Below, piece after piece: positions 33,801 through 44,330 of a DNA stretch of 64,000 nucleotides. The translations under genes were made by a program, and so were the position numbers. Position 1 is the first letter of the stretch. Each line of letters starts with the position of its first letter. The notes under the pieces are model-generated. The model was not told the DNA's origin and made no database searches. It saw only the letters and a program-made list of their open reading frames with translations. This stretch comes from Trochalopteron elliotii (Eukaryota; Chordata; Aves; Passeriformes; Leiothrichidae), in the NCBI GenBank assembly GCA_024734555.1, contig JANPWX010000449.1:4887679-4951678 (forward strand), given 5' to 3'.

Positions 33801-36800
33801 CTCTTCTTAATTCTTGAATTCAAGTGCTTTATCCTTCTGAGATGGTTCCTCCAACCTATCATTTTTGTGCATAGTGTATGTAAGTATTTATATATAGCCT
33901 GCCTATGCACCTACAAGTAGCAGCTACTGTTTCGAAAATTTCAGGTGGTAGGAGAAGAAGAGACTTTTTAAAAGCCTGACATAAAATTGGTGCAGTGCAG
34001 GGGAATGGTAAATAGGAAGGAAAAGCAGCAGTATAGCAATGTTGACAGTCAAAGCCTGTAACACATAACCTTTGGGCTGGCAGCTTGGCATGCACAGCCA
34101 GTCTGGCATTAGCATTGCCTCGGGGGAGGCCTCAGTCTCTTCGATCTTGAGAGTCTTTGAATGAGCAGAAAATGGGATAATACTGAGGTAATACCTTCTC
34201 TCCTGAGGGATGTGCCATTTATTAACAGCTTTTACATGTTGTTATTTTTTTTATCATGGAAAATAGCCTCAGAAAGAGCAGGTTGCCTCAGTTCCCTGAA
34301 CACAATTACGCATTAAGGGATTGTGGGAACATCGAGTTAGGAGAAGCAGACCACAAAAATAAAGGAGAGTGTTGCATTAAAGGCACAGCTGACACAAAAG
34401 CAGAGGAGAGCTTCTGCAAACATGCCACAGTGAGGTGTGGGGATCCTGATATATCCCAGCCACAAACATCCTGGTGTCCTGCCCAGGCAGGTCAGCATCT
34501 CTGGGCAGGTTCATTCACTCTCTCAAGGTTTTCTGGTTAAACAGTTCCCTGTTGGAAAGGGCTGCTTCAATGAGACCGAAATGTGTAGTCAGTTATGACA
34601 CAATTCAGCTTTGAAACAAGCTTTGGTTTTACTTTGAAAAAAACCTGTTGGTTTTGAAGATGGCAGATAAAACATTTCTGCAGTGATGCTTTGCTTTACC
34701 ACTTCTAAATTATTTTTATTTTTATAGTGCTTTCTGGCTTCCAATTTGTTGTCTCAGAGTCATATGTATAACCAAATCAGACATGAAACACAATTAGTGA
34801 TCATTTAAAAATAATATTTAACAGGAATTTTCACAAATTTGCCCTTAATTTTAAGAAGAAACCATTGTAATCATCTAGAGCCCAATTCCAGCATGATACA
34901 GTTCTGATTTTCTTCTGTACATTTCAGTTTTAACTCCAGTGGTTGGAGTAGAATCCTCTCTTGGTACAACACCATTACATATTGGTACAGTCACTGCTGA
35001 ATTCCTTGGGAAACAGTGCTTGGATGTACATTTTTCATTGAAAAACAGTAAATGGGAGTGATGCACAACCATTCTGCTCAGCTAATACAAACTGCAGTCT
35101 TACAATATTAACTACAAATTCATCAGAACACCATAAACTCCAGAGACGCAGATAAGAAAATTAAAGGAGCAGCATCTGTAATATAGTAAGTAGACATGTC
35201 TACTACACCTATAACAGTGTCTAAAACTACAACAGTCCAGTCTCCAAATAAATTTATGCAGAAATGAAAATTTTGATAATACAATGCATCTAACTATGTT
35301 ATACCACCATTAAGGGATCTTCTGAGTACATTGGTACAGTAATTTACCATAAAGAAGCAAGCAATCTGTTTTCCTTACAGGAAAAAATTGAGTATGACAA
35401 TACCAGTAAGACAGATTTAGAATGGGCTTTTTCAAAGGAGTTTGACAGATAGCCATCCATTTTTCCACTTAAAATCTAATTGAGTGGCTGATTTTCTCTG
35501 GTTTGTATCAAAATCACAGAAAAAAATGTGCTTGTTTTCATTGTGTAACTGTATATTTGAGTAAAACATGATTTATTTGGCTATAGCATATTTCCCCAAA
35601 AGACATCAATATCTTCACCTGAAGGTAATAGAAATCTTCAGCTGAGGACACCAAAGGGTGGAAACCCCCCCACCTTCACAGGTGCCTTCTTAATCACCGT
35701 TGTTCATATCTCATCTTTTCATGGTGTCTATGATTTCATTATTGCTCACATCAGGCTTCACCACTGCTCATCTGCATGTTTTCCCTGCTGGACATCTGAT
35801 ACCTACTTTGTGATTATGGATTAAAAACATTCAAAACTGATGGTCTTTGTTTTGATTCCTGTGAGCATCTAACGGGCATGCTTATACACCACAAGCAGTT
35901 TAGGCATGAAGTCACCACAAAGTGACCTTGTTCATTGCATTCTTTCATTCAAACAATTTTATTTTTCTGTTTTCAAATTTTGTGATGCTGTCTTGGAAAA
36001 GCATTGTACATTCTTTTTGCTCCAGTAGTTCAAGGTTGTTTTGTTAAATAAATATTAAATAAATATTGAAATTATTTTCAACATTTATATAAATATATAC
36101 TGTTTGACATTGATGTTCATTATTCATTTTTACTCTGAAGTTCTGAAATCACACTACTCAGAAATATTGCATCTGGGGCAATAGCTATTTCCCAACACTG
36201 ATCCAAAAAAAATTGTAATTGGCATTTACATTAGAGTTACTCTCTTACTATAGGCATGTAAAACTAGTAATAACAGAAAAAAAGACTGGGCTTGTTTATC
36301 ATTTTGAAAGCAAGATGTCTATGAACCTGTTCTATCTAAGACTTCCGAAATATGGATTAAACACATCCCCAAGTTGTCAGTAGACCTTTATACCAGCTCC
36401 AGTTCAGAAGAGTGTCACAAGATGCCTAACATTACTTACAGTAAGTTTTGAAAATGCTTAAAAATATGACTTCCTGATGTTGAATTTTGCTCTTCAACAG
36501 CTGGGTTTCAGTGCTTAGTTCTGGTTTGTCAAAACTGCTCAGAATTGCCATTCCTCTGAGGAACATACTCCCACACATGAGCAGCCTTGGGTGTCATGGT
36601 GTCATCTGGGTGCCAAGCAACCTTTGGACAGTGTGATATGGGTATGTTTTAAATTGACAGGCTGAAATAACAAGCTTAAATTCCAACAGGAGAGGTGTTG
36701 GATTGAAAAGGATTTCATGTGCAGCCAACGGGTAAAAAAGCTGGGAAACAAGCTACTAGCCATATTGTCACAGGTGCACAATAGTGCAATATTGATTTTA

Positions 36801-38156
36801 AACTTGAGCAGTTTTGGCATATAGAACAATCATGATGAAAATATGTGTCTGCTTATTAGACCTAATGCAGATACAAATGGATTCGATGCAAATCTTTGCA
36901 TCAAAATGATAAACAGTCTTGAAAGGCAAATATGCTACTGGCAGCACATGGAGTAATGCTCATTTTTCAGTTTTAGAACAGAAAATGCAGGAACAATAGA
37001 AATACTACTTTCTGAATGCTTTATGTACTTGAAATTAAAAATCCTCTACAGACTTTGAAATTGTTTGGACCATCTGCTTCTCAGAGAGCAGCAGCTGTGG
37101 ACTGCTTCATGGAAGAAGGTGACTGGGAGCCAAGGGTGACAGCTACAGTAGCATGGCTGTCTCTGTTCCGTCAAGGTGCTGTGTCCCATGGCACTCAGAC
37201 AACAAGGACAGAGCAGGTGCTGTGTCCATAACCACAGCCCAATCACTGCCAGACAGTGCAGTGGCAAGGCAGCACCATGACCAAGCCAGGAATTCAGGTC
37301 ACCAGGCTGGAGTGGGGAGACGTGTGGTACAATGCTGGGTGCAGGCACCCCTGCAGTGAAACTCAGGCAAGGACTGAGTTCATTAAACACAGGTCCTCAG
37401 TGAAGAAGTGAGGCCCCAAGTCTTCCAGCTCTTGTGCTGCATGTCTGAGCCAAGGTTACCCAGCCACACTGTATCAGGGCAGGCTTGGAACACAGGCAGC
37501 CAAATCCAGGGGAGAGGGAAAGGGCTTGCAGAGCCTCTTAGAGCAGTCAGGGCCCTGACACTTCTCAGCTTTGGGTAATACAGTTGAAGACCTGGGCTAA
37601 CAGCACTTACAAACTTTCAGAAACCTGAAAGCTTTCAAAGATCCTTGCCAGCCTGTGGTCACTGCCCTGTCAATAAAATGCTGAGTCAAATTATTTTCTC
37701 ATACTCCTCTGTTGGTATGTTTTGAATATTGGAATACTCTACTGGAGCAAGTCGTCCTCCAGCAGATATGATAGAAGTGGAGAACATTTGGGTAACCAGT
37801 CTATCTAGATTTCAGTGAAGAAATAACAACTGTAAACAAATTATAATGTGCTATTTATCAAACCTAAAAGCTATCTCAGCCCTTCAGAATCCATACACCT
37901 GATTTTTCTCACTGGTGTTTTTGACAAACAAAAGTAGAATTTTACAAAGCAAAAAGTGCTGCAGAGCTGTTTATTCAAAGCAAGAAGTTTTGGCAATACC
38001 CAAAAAATAGCTGCAAAACAAAATGGAAAGCCAACCTTAGAACTCTCTGTGCTTCTATTCACATTAACCTTCTGCACCTTGATTAGCCTCATTTTCACTT
38101 TACTCATAGATCACAAAACACTGAAGAGATGCCTTAGTCTGCCAACATGGTCTACT
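30896..38156. other. Intergenic unique DNA
   Basis: I see no exon of a known gene and no clear mobile element. There is an AT-rich patch at 36041-36110 with repeated aaataaatatt units. A locally GC-richer block lies at about 37100-37560 with open frames on both strands; its composition differs from the flanks, but I recognise no element in it. An inverted repeat with an arm at 30939-30951 pairs back into the CR1 end at 30881-30893. Confidence 0.5.
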
Positions 38157-38447
38157 TTAAATTCTGACAGAAGGATGGTTGAATATTGCAGAAAACAGGT
38201 TCTGTTCTAGTGAGTATAACAAAATTACTTTCTCCCTTTGGTGAGTGCAAACATTTAAATACCTTTGCAAAATGTGAATTGCATCTGGTCGTCTTTGGTG
38301 TGAAGCTAGTTCAAGTGTTAGACTTTTAGCAATGTATGTCAAAAATAACCCTTGTAATGTGCTTTTGTATTCACTAGCTGGCTCAGCCTGGTTGCACATG
38401 CTCATATACTCTTCCAATCTGCAACTCAGCTTCAGAACTCTGTTCAT
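38157..38447 (-). other. Unrecognised 96-codon frame, possible exon or pseudogene
   Basis: The - strand frame begins at an ATG at 38447 and stops at 38157. Its first two thirds look like real protein: amphipathic, rich in Leu, Glu, Arg and Lys, with cysteines (for example LSCRLEEYMSMCNQAEPASE, then LTLELASHQRRPDAIHILQR). It gives way to AT-driven residues after HQREK, where GTAATT (donor-like) occurs in frame (38225-38220). The region 5' of the frame has a stop two codons before the ATG and only a weak acceptor. It could be a decayed exon, a processed pseudogene fragment or chance. I do not recognise a family. Confidence 0.2.
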
Positions 38448-39242
38448 CTCATGTTATTTGTCATAGAGAGCTGATTGGTTCTGTTTTGTTCTGTTTAACA
38501 CAGGCAAATGTTTCTGTCTTAACAGTTGCTCGTGTTAAGCGTATGTGTTCATCACAGAGATGCAACTCTTTAGCTACCAAGGACGTTCCAAGCAATCATT
38601 TGTTTGGAGTCTTTGGAATAATCCCTGTGGTGTAAGGCTGAACACAGATAATCTGGAGTCAGTTTGGTGAGTAGTATGTTCCTCATCTGGAACAAGAGAA
38701 AGATTCCGCAGTCCTACAATCTAGAATGAAGACTCTTCAATGACAGCAGCTGAACAGGTAACAAACTGGCCCATTTGCAATCAGCTTACAACCCATCTTC
38801 ACAGGGATGGCCACTGTGTCTTGCAGGAATAAATAAAGAGCAGTGAATAAAGAACACAGAAGGCAGACTACTCCTAGAAGTGGCGGCATTCCTCACCATG
38901 ACTAAGCACACAGGGAGCTGCTGATGGACTTGACAAGAGGAATGTGTTTGTTGAATGGCCAGGCTCCCTAGAAGACAGAGTTCTGTGATATTTTGTCTGC
39001 AGCTGTTCATTCTTGCAAAACCTCTGAAGTAACCACCATGATGGACAATTCTGCCTCCATCATTACCTGTGTGACCATCACACGAGAGTTATTAACACGC
39101 TTTCTGCCTTGGACAGATCCTAATGAGATCAGGACTTAATTGTATGCCCACCCCCAAGGACTACTTGTTGGTAAGCAATTCTAGTTAAAAAAGCTCCGAA
39201 CATCTGAAGCCTGAACATTTTTTGAAGTTAATACACCTGAGC
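38448..39242. other. Intergenic unique DNA
   Basis: I see no repeat, exon or RNA gene. It separates the - strand frame from the CR1/LTR block that follows. Confidence 0.55.
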
Positions 39243-39585
39243 TGACTTCAGGGATTTTCTAGTTTGTAGAAAGGGAGGCTGAGTAGCAACCTCATCTCAC
39301 TCCCCAACTTCCTGAGGAGGGAAGATGAAAAGGGAGGTGCCGAGCTCTTCTCCCTGGTATCCAGTGGCAGGGTGTGTGGGAATGGTTCAGCTTTGCAGCA
39401 GGGGAGGTTCAGACAGGACATTAAGAAATATTTATTCACCTAGATGGAATATTTCTTTACCAGTGGTCAAACACTGAAGCAGGCTTCCTGGAAACGTGGT
39501 CAATGTCCCAAGTGGGTCAGTGTTTAAGAGGCATTTGGACAATGTGTTTAATGCAGTTGGACTGAAACTCTTCTGGCAATGGCAA
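39243..39585 (+). repeat. CR1 LINE 3' region
   Basis: The order of blocks follows the CR1 3' end in sense orientation. A diverged 'gaggctgagtagcaacctcatctcactcc' appears near 39278. Next are 'gaggtgccgagctcttctccctgg' and 'caggggaggttcagacaggacattaagaaatattta', then 'actgaagcaggcttcctggaaacgtggt'. Last comes 'aagaggcatttggacaatg'. The terminal tail is not recognisable. It is old, with many changes. Confidence 0.88.
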
Positions 39586-39642
39586 CTTCATTTTAGGAGC
39601 AACTCAGGGACATATTTGCACAGATTTATTGTGTAGTGCATG

Positions 39643-39647
39643 AGCAG
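39643..39647. repeat. Target-site duplication AGCAG (left copy)
   Basis: AGCAG directly precedes the TGTC start of the 613-bp LTR and recurs exactly after its end at 40261-40265. A 5-bp duplication is usual for class I and class III (ERVL) retroviral insertions. Confidence 0.85.
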
Positions 39648-40260
39648 TGTCGTAGTTTAGGGCAAATCTGGGAGGAAACCTCCTAAGGGGCACTCCCTCC
39701 CCTCCCCCCAACCGGTTCGGGAAAAAAAAAACCTCCTCGGAGAGAAGTGGAAAGAACCCTGTTTATTAAACAGGCAAAGCACTCCCTGGCACAATAAATT
39801 GAACAATACCCGATGATGCCGCTCTGGAGAGATGACAGATTTAGGAAAGAAGTCCGTCCTGTAGGTGGTTGCTCTGTCTCTGTTCCTCTGGTGCTGGGAA
39901 GCGTTGCTGTGCGGATCTTGGTGGGTTCCAGATGCAGCCCCCACGGCGCTCCCCTGGGTCCTCAGTCCAGAGAGATTTTTAACAGTTCCAAGGAAAGGCG
40001 AAAAAAGGAAAAAAAACAGGAAAGAAAAAAAAGGAAAAAAACCAGGAGGAGAAGGAAAAAAAAAAAGCAAAGCATCTCCTCCTGCTGCTATCTACGCTAG
40101 CTAACTAACTACTGAAAAAAAACCTCTCTATGTGTGCTGAATTTGACTCTCAAGGCCAGTCGGCGGAGGACAGTTTTTAAAACCAAACTGCGCGCCTCTC
40201 CCCTCCCCCAGCTCTCAGAACCAAGAGACGATTGGGATACAATCATGTCACCCCAGGACA
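39648..40260 (-). mobile_element. Solo LTR, 613 bp, CpG-rich, 5-bp target duplication
   Basis: The element starts TGTCGTAG and ends CCAGGACA, so its termini are TGTC...GACA inverted ends with the TG...CA signature, flanked by AGCAG on both sides. I read it as lying on the - strand. In that direction a TATA-like GTTTTAAAAAC lies about 90 bp in, and an AATAAA (TTTATT at about 39759-39764 on +) lies about 110 bp from the end. It carries a C/T-rich tract (purine-rich on + at about 39988-40070). It contains many CpG dinucleotides, unlike the flanks. No viral coding region is present, so it is a solo LTR left by recombination. The family cannot be named from sequence alone. Orientation is inferred. 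Confidence 0.85.
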
Positions 40261-40265
40261 AGCAG
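40261..40265. repeat. Target-site duplication AGCAG (right copy)
   Basis: Exact repeat of the 5 bp before the LTR at 39643-39647. Removing the LTR and one copy restores a continuous unique sequence. Confidence 0.85.
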
Positions 40266-42329
40266 TAAGTTCATTGCTGCACAGTAGAAGTGATAGATCT
40301 ACTATTTTCTCAGGTGGCCACTGATTTAACATATTTAAAATATTTTTTAGGAATGTGGTATGTTCTGAACACAAAAGGCTGTCAGGGAATTTATGTTTTA
40401 AAAATCAAATTGGATCATTTATCTCTATATTTTAATAATTTTATATAGATTATATCTGATCAAAATGTACAATATTCACTCTAAAAACTATTCACTGTAT
40501 TCCAATCTGAATTTGATTTACTTCAAATTCAAGCCATTTTACTTTGTTATGCTCTTAACTGCCAGATTAGAGTCCACTAATGTATTTGTGTACTGTACTA
40601 GAAAAGGAGCTAGAGCAGCAATTTGAAGATTAAAGATTAGACAGATACAGCTGCTTAATTCAACCATTTGAATTTGTTTATCATTGAAACATATATTGCT
40701 TTTGTCTAGACACTGAAGTTTTAATCACTGTCGATTTTCAGCTCTCAGAATTATATTTGATCAGGATTTTCCATTATAGGAAAGGATTTCTTATTTAGAA
40801 TAACCTCAAGATCAGAAGTGCTATGACTATACTTTGCAAGAAACATCTGTATGTTTGCTTCCAGAGAACAAAAACCCCTCTAGTCTGTACTGTAAGAATT
40901 CTCTTACGCAGAAAAAATAGTTGCTTACAAATAATGCTTTGGGGGAACCTGTGAAGACTTGTAGCACCAAGAGGCAATCCTTATCCTAAAAAAATCACTT
41001 CTCACTCCTGCAGAAGCTTAACTTCACCATGTCACATAACATTGTCAGAGCTCGTGGCTGGAAGTGTTGTTTTTTGACTCCACTGAGCATACCAATGAGG
41101 TAATGCATGGCCACAAAAATCATATGATGGGGAAAAAAATCCAGCGCTATCAAATCAGTCTCTGGATAGTTTCAGAAGTTCAGTCAGGTAATTGAATGAA
41201 TTGTTATTTATGCCCGATTCCCTCCTCCTGAGTGTGTTAAAACGCACTACCTTTAATTGCATGGGAGCTAATGTTTCCCTAATTTTTGGTGACCATGACA
41301 AGGATAGCTGACACAATCAGTGAAAACATCAAAGGCCTCTGACCTGCTCTTCTCCATGCCAGAAGGTAAGAGGCTGAAGTACAAACGCACACACAGTCCC
41401 TTGGCACTGATGGACAAAGGGAGCCCCATGGCACCTGCACCCACCTGGCTGTGGTTACAGATTAAGCCAGAGGCACATGGGATAATTATGTTCCTACATC
41501 TGTGCAGTCTTAAAAACAACAAGTATTGCAAGATTAATGAAGAACATAAGGATCTACAGCCCTGAATCCCTTTTATGGCAGTCTAAATGTGTTAAACCTC
41601 TAGTTTTAACAAGCAGTTATATCAAAGCACTAATCAAAGCCAGATTCCCCATCAGCAAAGAGCTTGCCACAGGGTGCTGGGTTGCAAACATGGCCTCCTG
41701 AGGTAAATCTGGGTAATGTCTGCTCTAATCTGCAGGCACAGCATGACACACTATTCTGACCTGCCAGAGAAGGCTGCAATGCATATGCTTGTCTGACATG
41801 GCCATGGGCTGGTCACTGTCTTGTACTTGCTTAGACCTCTTGGCTTCCCCTGGGAGCAGTGCAGTGCAAGCTATTCTGCCAACTCCACAGTGCCAGATGT
41901 GCAGCTTTAAACCTTCTTGTAGAGGCTTGCAGGCCCCTGCAAGGCTGAGGAGGGCTCACTTGAGAAGATCCACCTACACTGTCCACAGTTGCTGCCATTT
42001 GGATTTGTAACTCAATGTTTCACATTTTCCCAGGAGCATCCTCTCTGGGAGACACATAATAGTATGGGATTCTGTACTGAAAAAGCTGAGTATAATGAGA
42101 TTTAAGGGTATCTTTCCAAAACAATAACACAAGGAAATCTCCTTCCTCCACTTATTGAACAACATAAGCATTTTGATCATGACTTAGGGAAATTTGAGAA
42201 TAAGTTCCTATAGATCCTAATTTCAAAAGCAATCACTGCACTACCTGCAACTCTGCATCAGGACGTGTGTGTGCCAGAAAATGAGACTGCTCTGTGATAG
42301 CATCACGTGGCAGACCTCCAAGGACTTCT
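40266..42329. other. Intergenic unique DNA
   Basis: The first part (40266-41000) is AT-rich. The part from 41640 to 42000 is more GC-rich. No exon, RNA gene or known repeat was recognised. Short frames (for example 41789-42010) are not supported by splice sites or family patterns. Confidence 0.55.
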
Positions 42330-42460
42330 GCATGGCTCTGCTGACTTTGCACCACCCCTCGTGATGAATAAGACAGAGAATCTGGTAGCAACTGTCATGG
42401 AGAAGACTGATGTTGTCAACAACTTTTTGGTGTCAGTTTTCACTGGCAATTGCTCTTCCC
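42330..42460 (+). mobile_element. CR1 LINE ORF2 fragment, left part (interrupted by an LTR)
   Basis: The run 'gataagacagagaatctggtagcaactgtcatggagaagactgatgttgtcaacaac', then 'ttttggtgtcagttttcactggcaattgct', is the CR1 ORF2 segment that encodes M-E-K-A-E-V-L-N-N-F-F-A-S-V-F-T, in diverged form. It breaks off at 42460, exactly at the start of a solo LTR, and resumes after the LTR and its target duplication. Confidence 0.8.
42455..42460. repeat. Target-site duplication CTTCCC (left copy)
   Basis: These six bases abut the LTR start TGTGG and recur exactly at 42775-42780. A 6-bp duplication is typical of class II (ERVK, beta/alpharetrovirus-like) integrations. Confidence 0.85.
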
Positions 42461-42774
42461 TGTGGCAGGTGCAGGGACGACCCAAGGAACAAGGCAGACG
42501 CAGCAGCTCAAGGGAAAGCTTCTATTTCTTTATTCTTTAAATCTGACTCCATATATACATTTTTACAAAAGGCCAGAGACTGGCTACACAGGTTGCCACC
42601 TCTTGACCTAGATGGTGAACATCACCGTCCATCACATTTCTCCACCCATAGCAGAAAAATGTGAACAATAGATAAATGCTAAAAATACATATTGTTTTTG
42701 TGAAGCTGCATGAGAAACTCCAGTTCAAGACTGTAACAATCAAAAGGCTTTTGGGCTTTTGCATCAGGGCAACA
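42461..42774 (-). mobile_element. Solo LTR, 314 bp, class II (ERVK-like), nested in CR1
   Basis: The element runs from TGTGGCAG to GGGCAACA, has TG...CA ends and is flanked by CTTCCC on both sides. Read on the - strand it has a TATA box (TATATAT, 42557-42551) and, about 20 bp further, AATAAA (42534-42529). This close spacing places the polyadenylation signal near the cap site, as in alpha/betaretrovirus-type LTRs with a short R. About 70 bp remain to the 3' end. The length and the 6-bp target duplication agree with class II. No internal viral genes are attached, so it is a solo LTR. Confidence 0.85.
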
Positions 42775-42830
42775 CTTCCCACATCTCTTGAGTCTCTGAA
42801 TCTCCAAAAAGGAAGAAAGTGTTCAGTGCA
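42775..42830 (+). mobile_element. CR1 LINE ORF2 fragment, right part, with second CTTCCC copy
   Basis: After the second CTTCCC (42775-42780) the CR1 text continues as 'acatctcttgagtctctgaatctcca', matching the expected CR1 'cacac.tcccaagtc.tggaatct' that should follow the left part. The match fades near 42830. Confidence 0.65.
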
Positions 42831-43654
42831 TGTTCAACTGAAATGTAGGCCAAGCAATAGACAAGACTTCTTGATCAGGATAATGCCTTTAAGTGCATCA
42901 GAGATTATTAAAGTTGGAAAGCAGAGAACATAAAATTATCATGATTTTAGTAATAACTTCAGCAACTTCCTACAAAAGTCTTTTCCTCCAGGCATCTGAA
43001 TAGCAACAGTCATTCCCAGAAGCACCTTGCTTCTCCAAAAGCATAAGTCATCAAAGCACACAATGAGAAGGAAAGAAAGCAAGAAAAACAAGAGAAGAGG
43101 GAGCAGGTGAGAAGCAAAACTCAAAATCGACTTCCTCTCCTCCAACCCCCAACCTCAAAGAACAAAAAAGACCTCAGGGCAAAAGAAGCCCGAGTGAGTC
43201 CTAGAGATTTGAAGTGTTATATGGGAAACCTTATTGGGAAAGCATTTCTGCTGGTTTCAAGAGGAAGCACTTCTTTCTTCAGTGCATCAAGAACAGAAGT
43301 AAAAGCTTTCTGTATATGAAAAATTCATTATCTGTCTCTTCAGTTTCCAAATGTGGACAGAGTTCTCACGTTCACCTTCCCCATGAGCAACACTCAAAGC
43401 TTCCCCATGAGCAGCACTCTTCCAGGAACAGGAAGATAAGGAGAAGTGGGAAAAGTTAGATAACACAAATACAGGTTTTAAAACTTAAATCATCATGATG
43501 TTCCTTTGTTCCTGAAAACTCCAGGGAAAAGAAGCAAGAGGAGTCTTCTAGCAACATTGTCTGTCTATAACTATAGAGATGCAAGCATGCAGCACAGCAG
43601 AATGGGCAAGCAGAGCAGAGTGTGCCTAGGGAGAGCCTTCCTTGCCACATGGTA
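42831..43654. other. Unassigned DNA between two CR1 pieces
   Basis: I do not recognise a family. The interval is purine-rich on + at about 43060-43170 and holds a short imperfect tandem repeat at about 43376-43420 (two copies of cttccccatgagcarcactc). It may be further decayed CR1 or LTR sequence. Confidence 0.5.
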
Positions 43655-44330
43655 CTGGATCCCAGTTGCATCCCAGATTTGGTGCTATCTGCAGTCTTGC
43701 TGAGGGGGGAATTCTGTCTCCTTTAGATAATAGATAGACAGGTGTTATTCCCTTGTTCTTGACCTCCAGGAGAAGTACAGCCCATTAAACATTGCTCTCC
43801 AACTATAGAACCATCTGCTTGTCCACCTTTCAGACCATCACGTCCTCACGTACATCCAAAGATATTGTGGGAGACACTGCCTTCCTTTCATCCAGAAACA
43901 TAATCATTTTATTAGAGAAGGTCACTGAGTCAGGTGTGTCCCATCTCTCCACACTTACCCTATATCCTCTACCAGGGTTTTGTGATTTTTAAGGACCTGT
44001 CAACAAAACACTCCCTTATTGACAATGTCAGCTATGGAACTGGCTGTGGACCTGCAGGATCTTTCACCTTCTCCTCAAGCCCTTCTCTCAGGCAGGACCA
44101 AGTAGAAACCACCTGGGACCCCATGGTCTTGACTATTTTCCCTAGAGCCATGTAGTCACTCCAGCTCTTCTGGGCCATATTGTTGGTGCCCATTTAGGAG
44201 GAGCATTGTGAGTTATAGTCCAAGGGCTGCATGAACCTCAGCAGTCTTTCTCCTGGCCTGTACACCTTAGCTAAGCCCTTTTGCTTACTTCTGGCTGGGG
44301 TAGTTACGACCTTGTCTGTTTCCCTCAAAA
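43655..44330 (-). mobile_element. CR1 LINE fragments, antisense (ORF1 esterase part and RT part)
   Basis: On the - strand the block from about 44290 to 44060 reads like the CR1 ORF1 esterase-like region. It has a stretch equivalent to L-x-x-P-L-D-Y-N, then M-G-T-N-N-M-A, then a 'cctgcctgagagaagggcttgaggagaaggtg' stretch. Lower down, about 43930-43870 resembles the RT V-D-E-R-K-A-V segment, and 43710-43675 reads S-K-T-A-D-S-T-K-S-G, a decayed S-K-F-A-D-D-T-K-L-G active-site motif (second Asp replaced by Ser, codon at 43684-43686). About 400 bp separate the ORF1 part from the RT motif where an intact CR1 would have far more, so large internal parts are missing. Confidence 0.75.

Noticed and set aside
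39657..40104. Long frames on both strands, including one rich in Lys/Arg
   Set aside because: They lie inside the solo LTR and its purine-rich tract, so composition explains the open frames.
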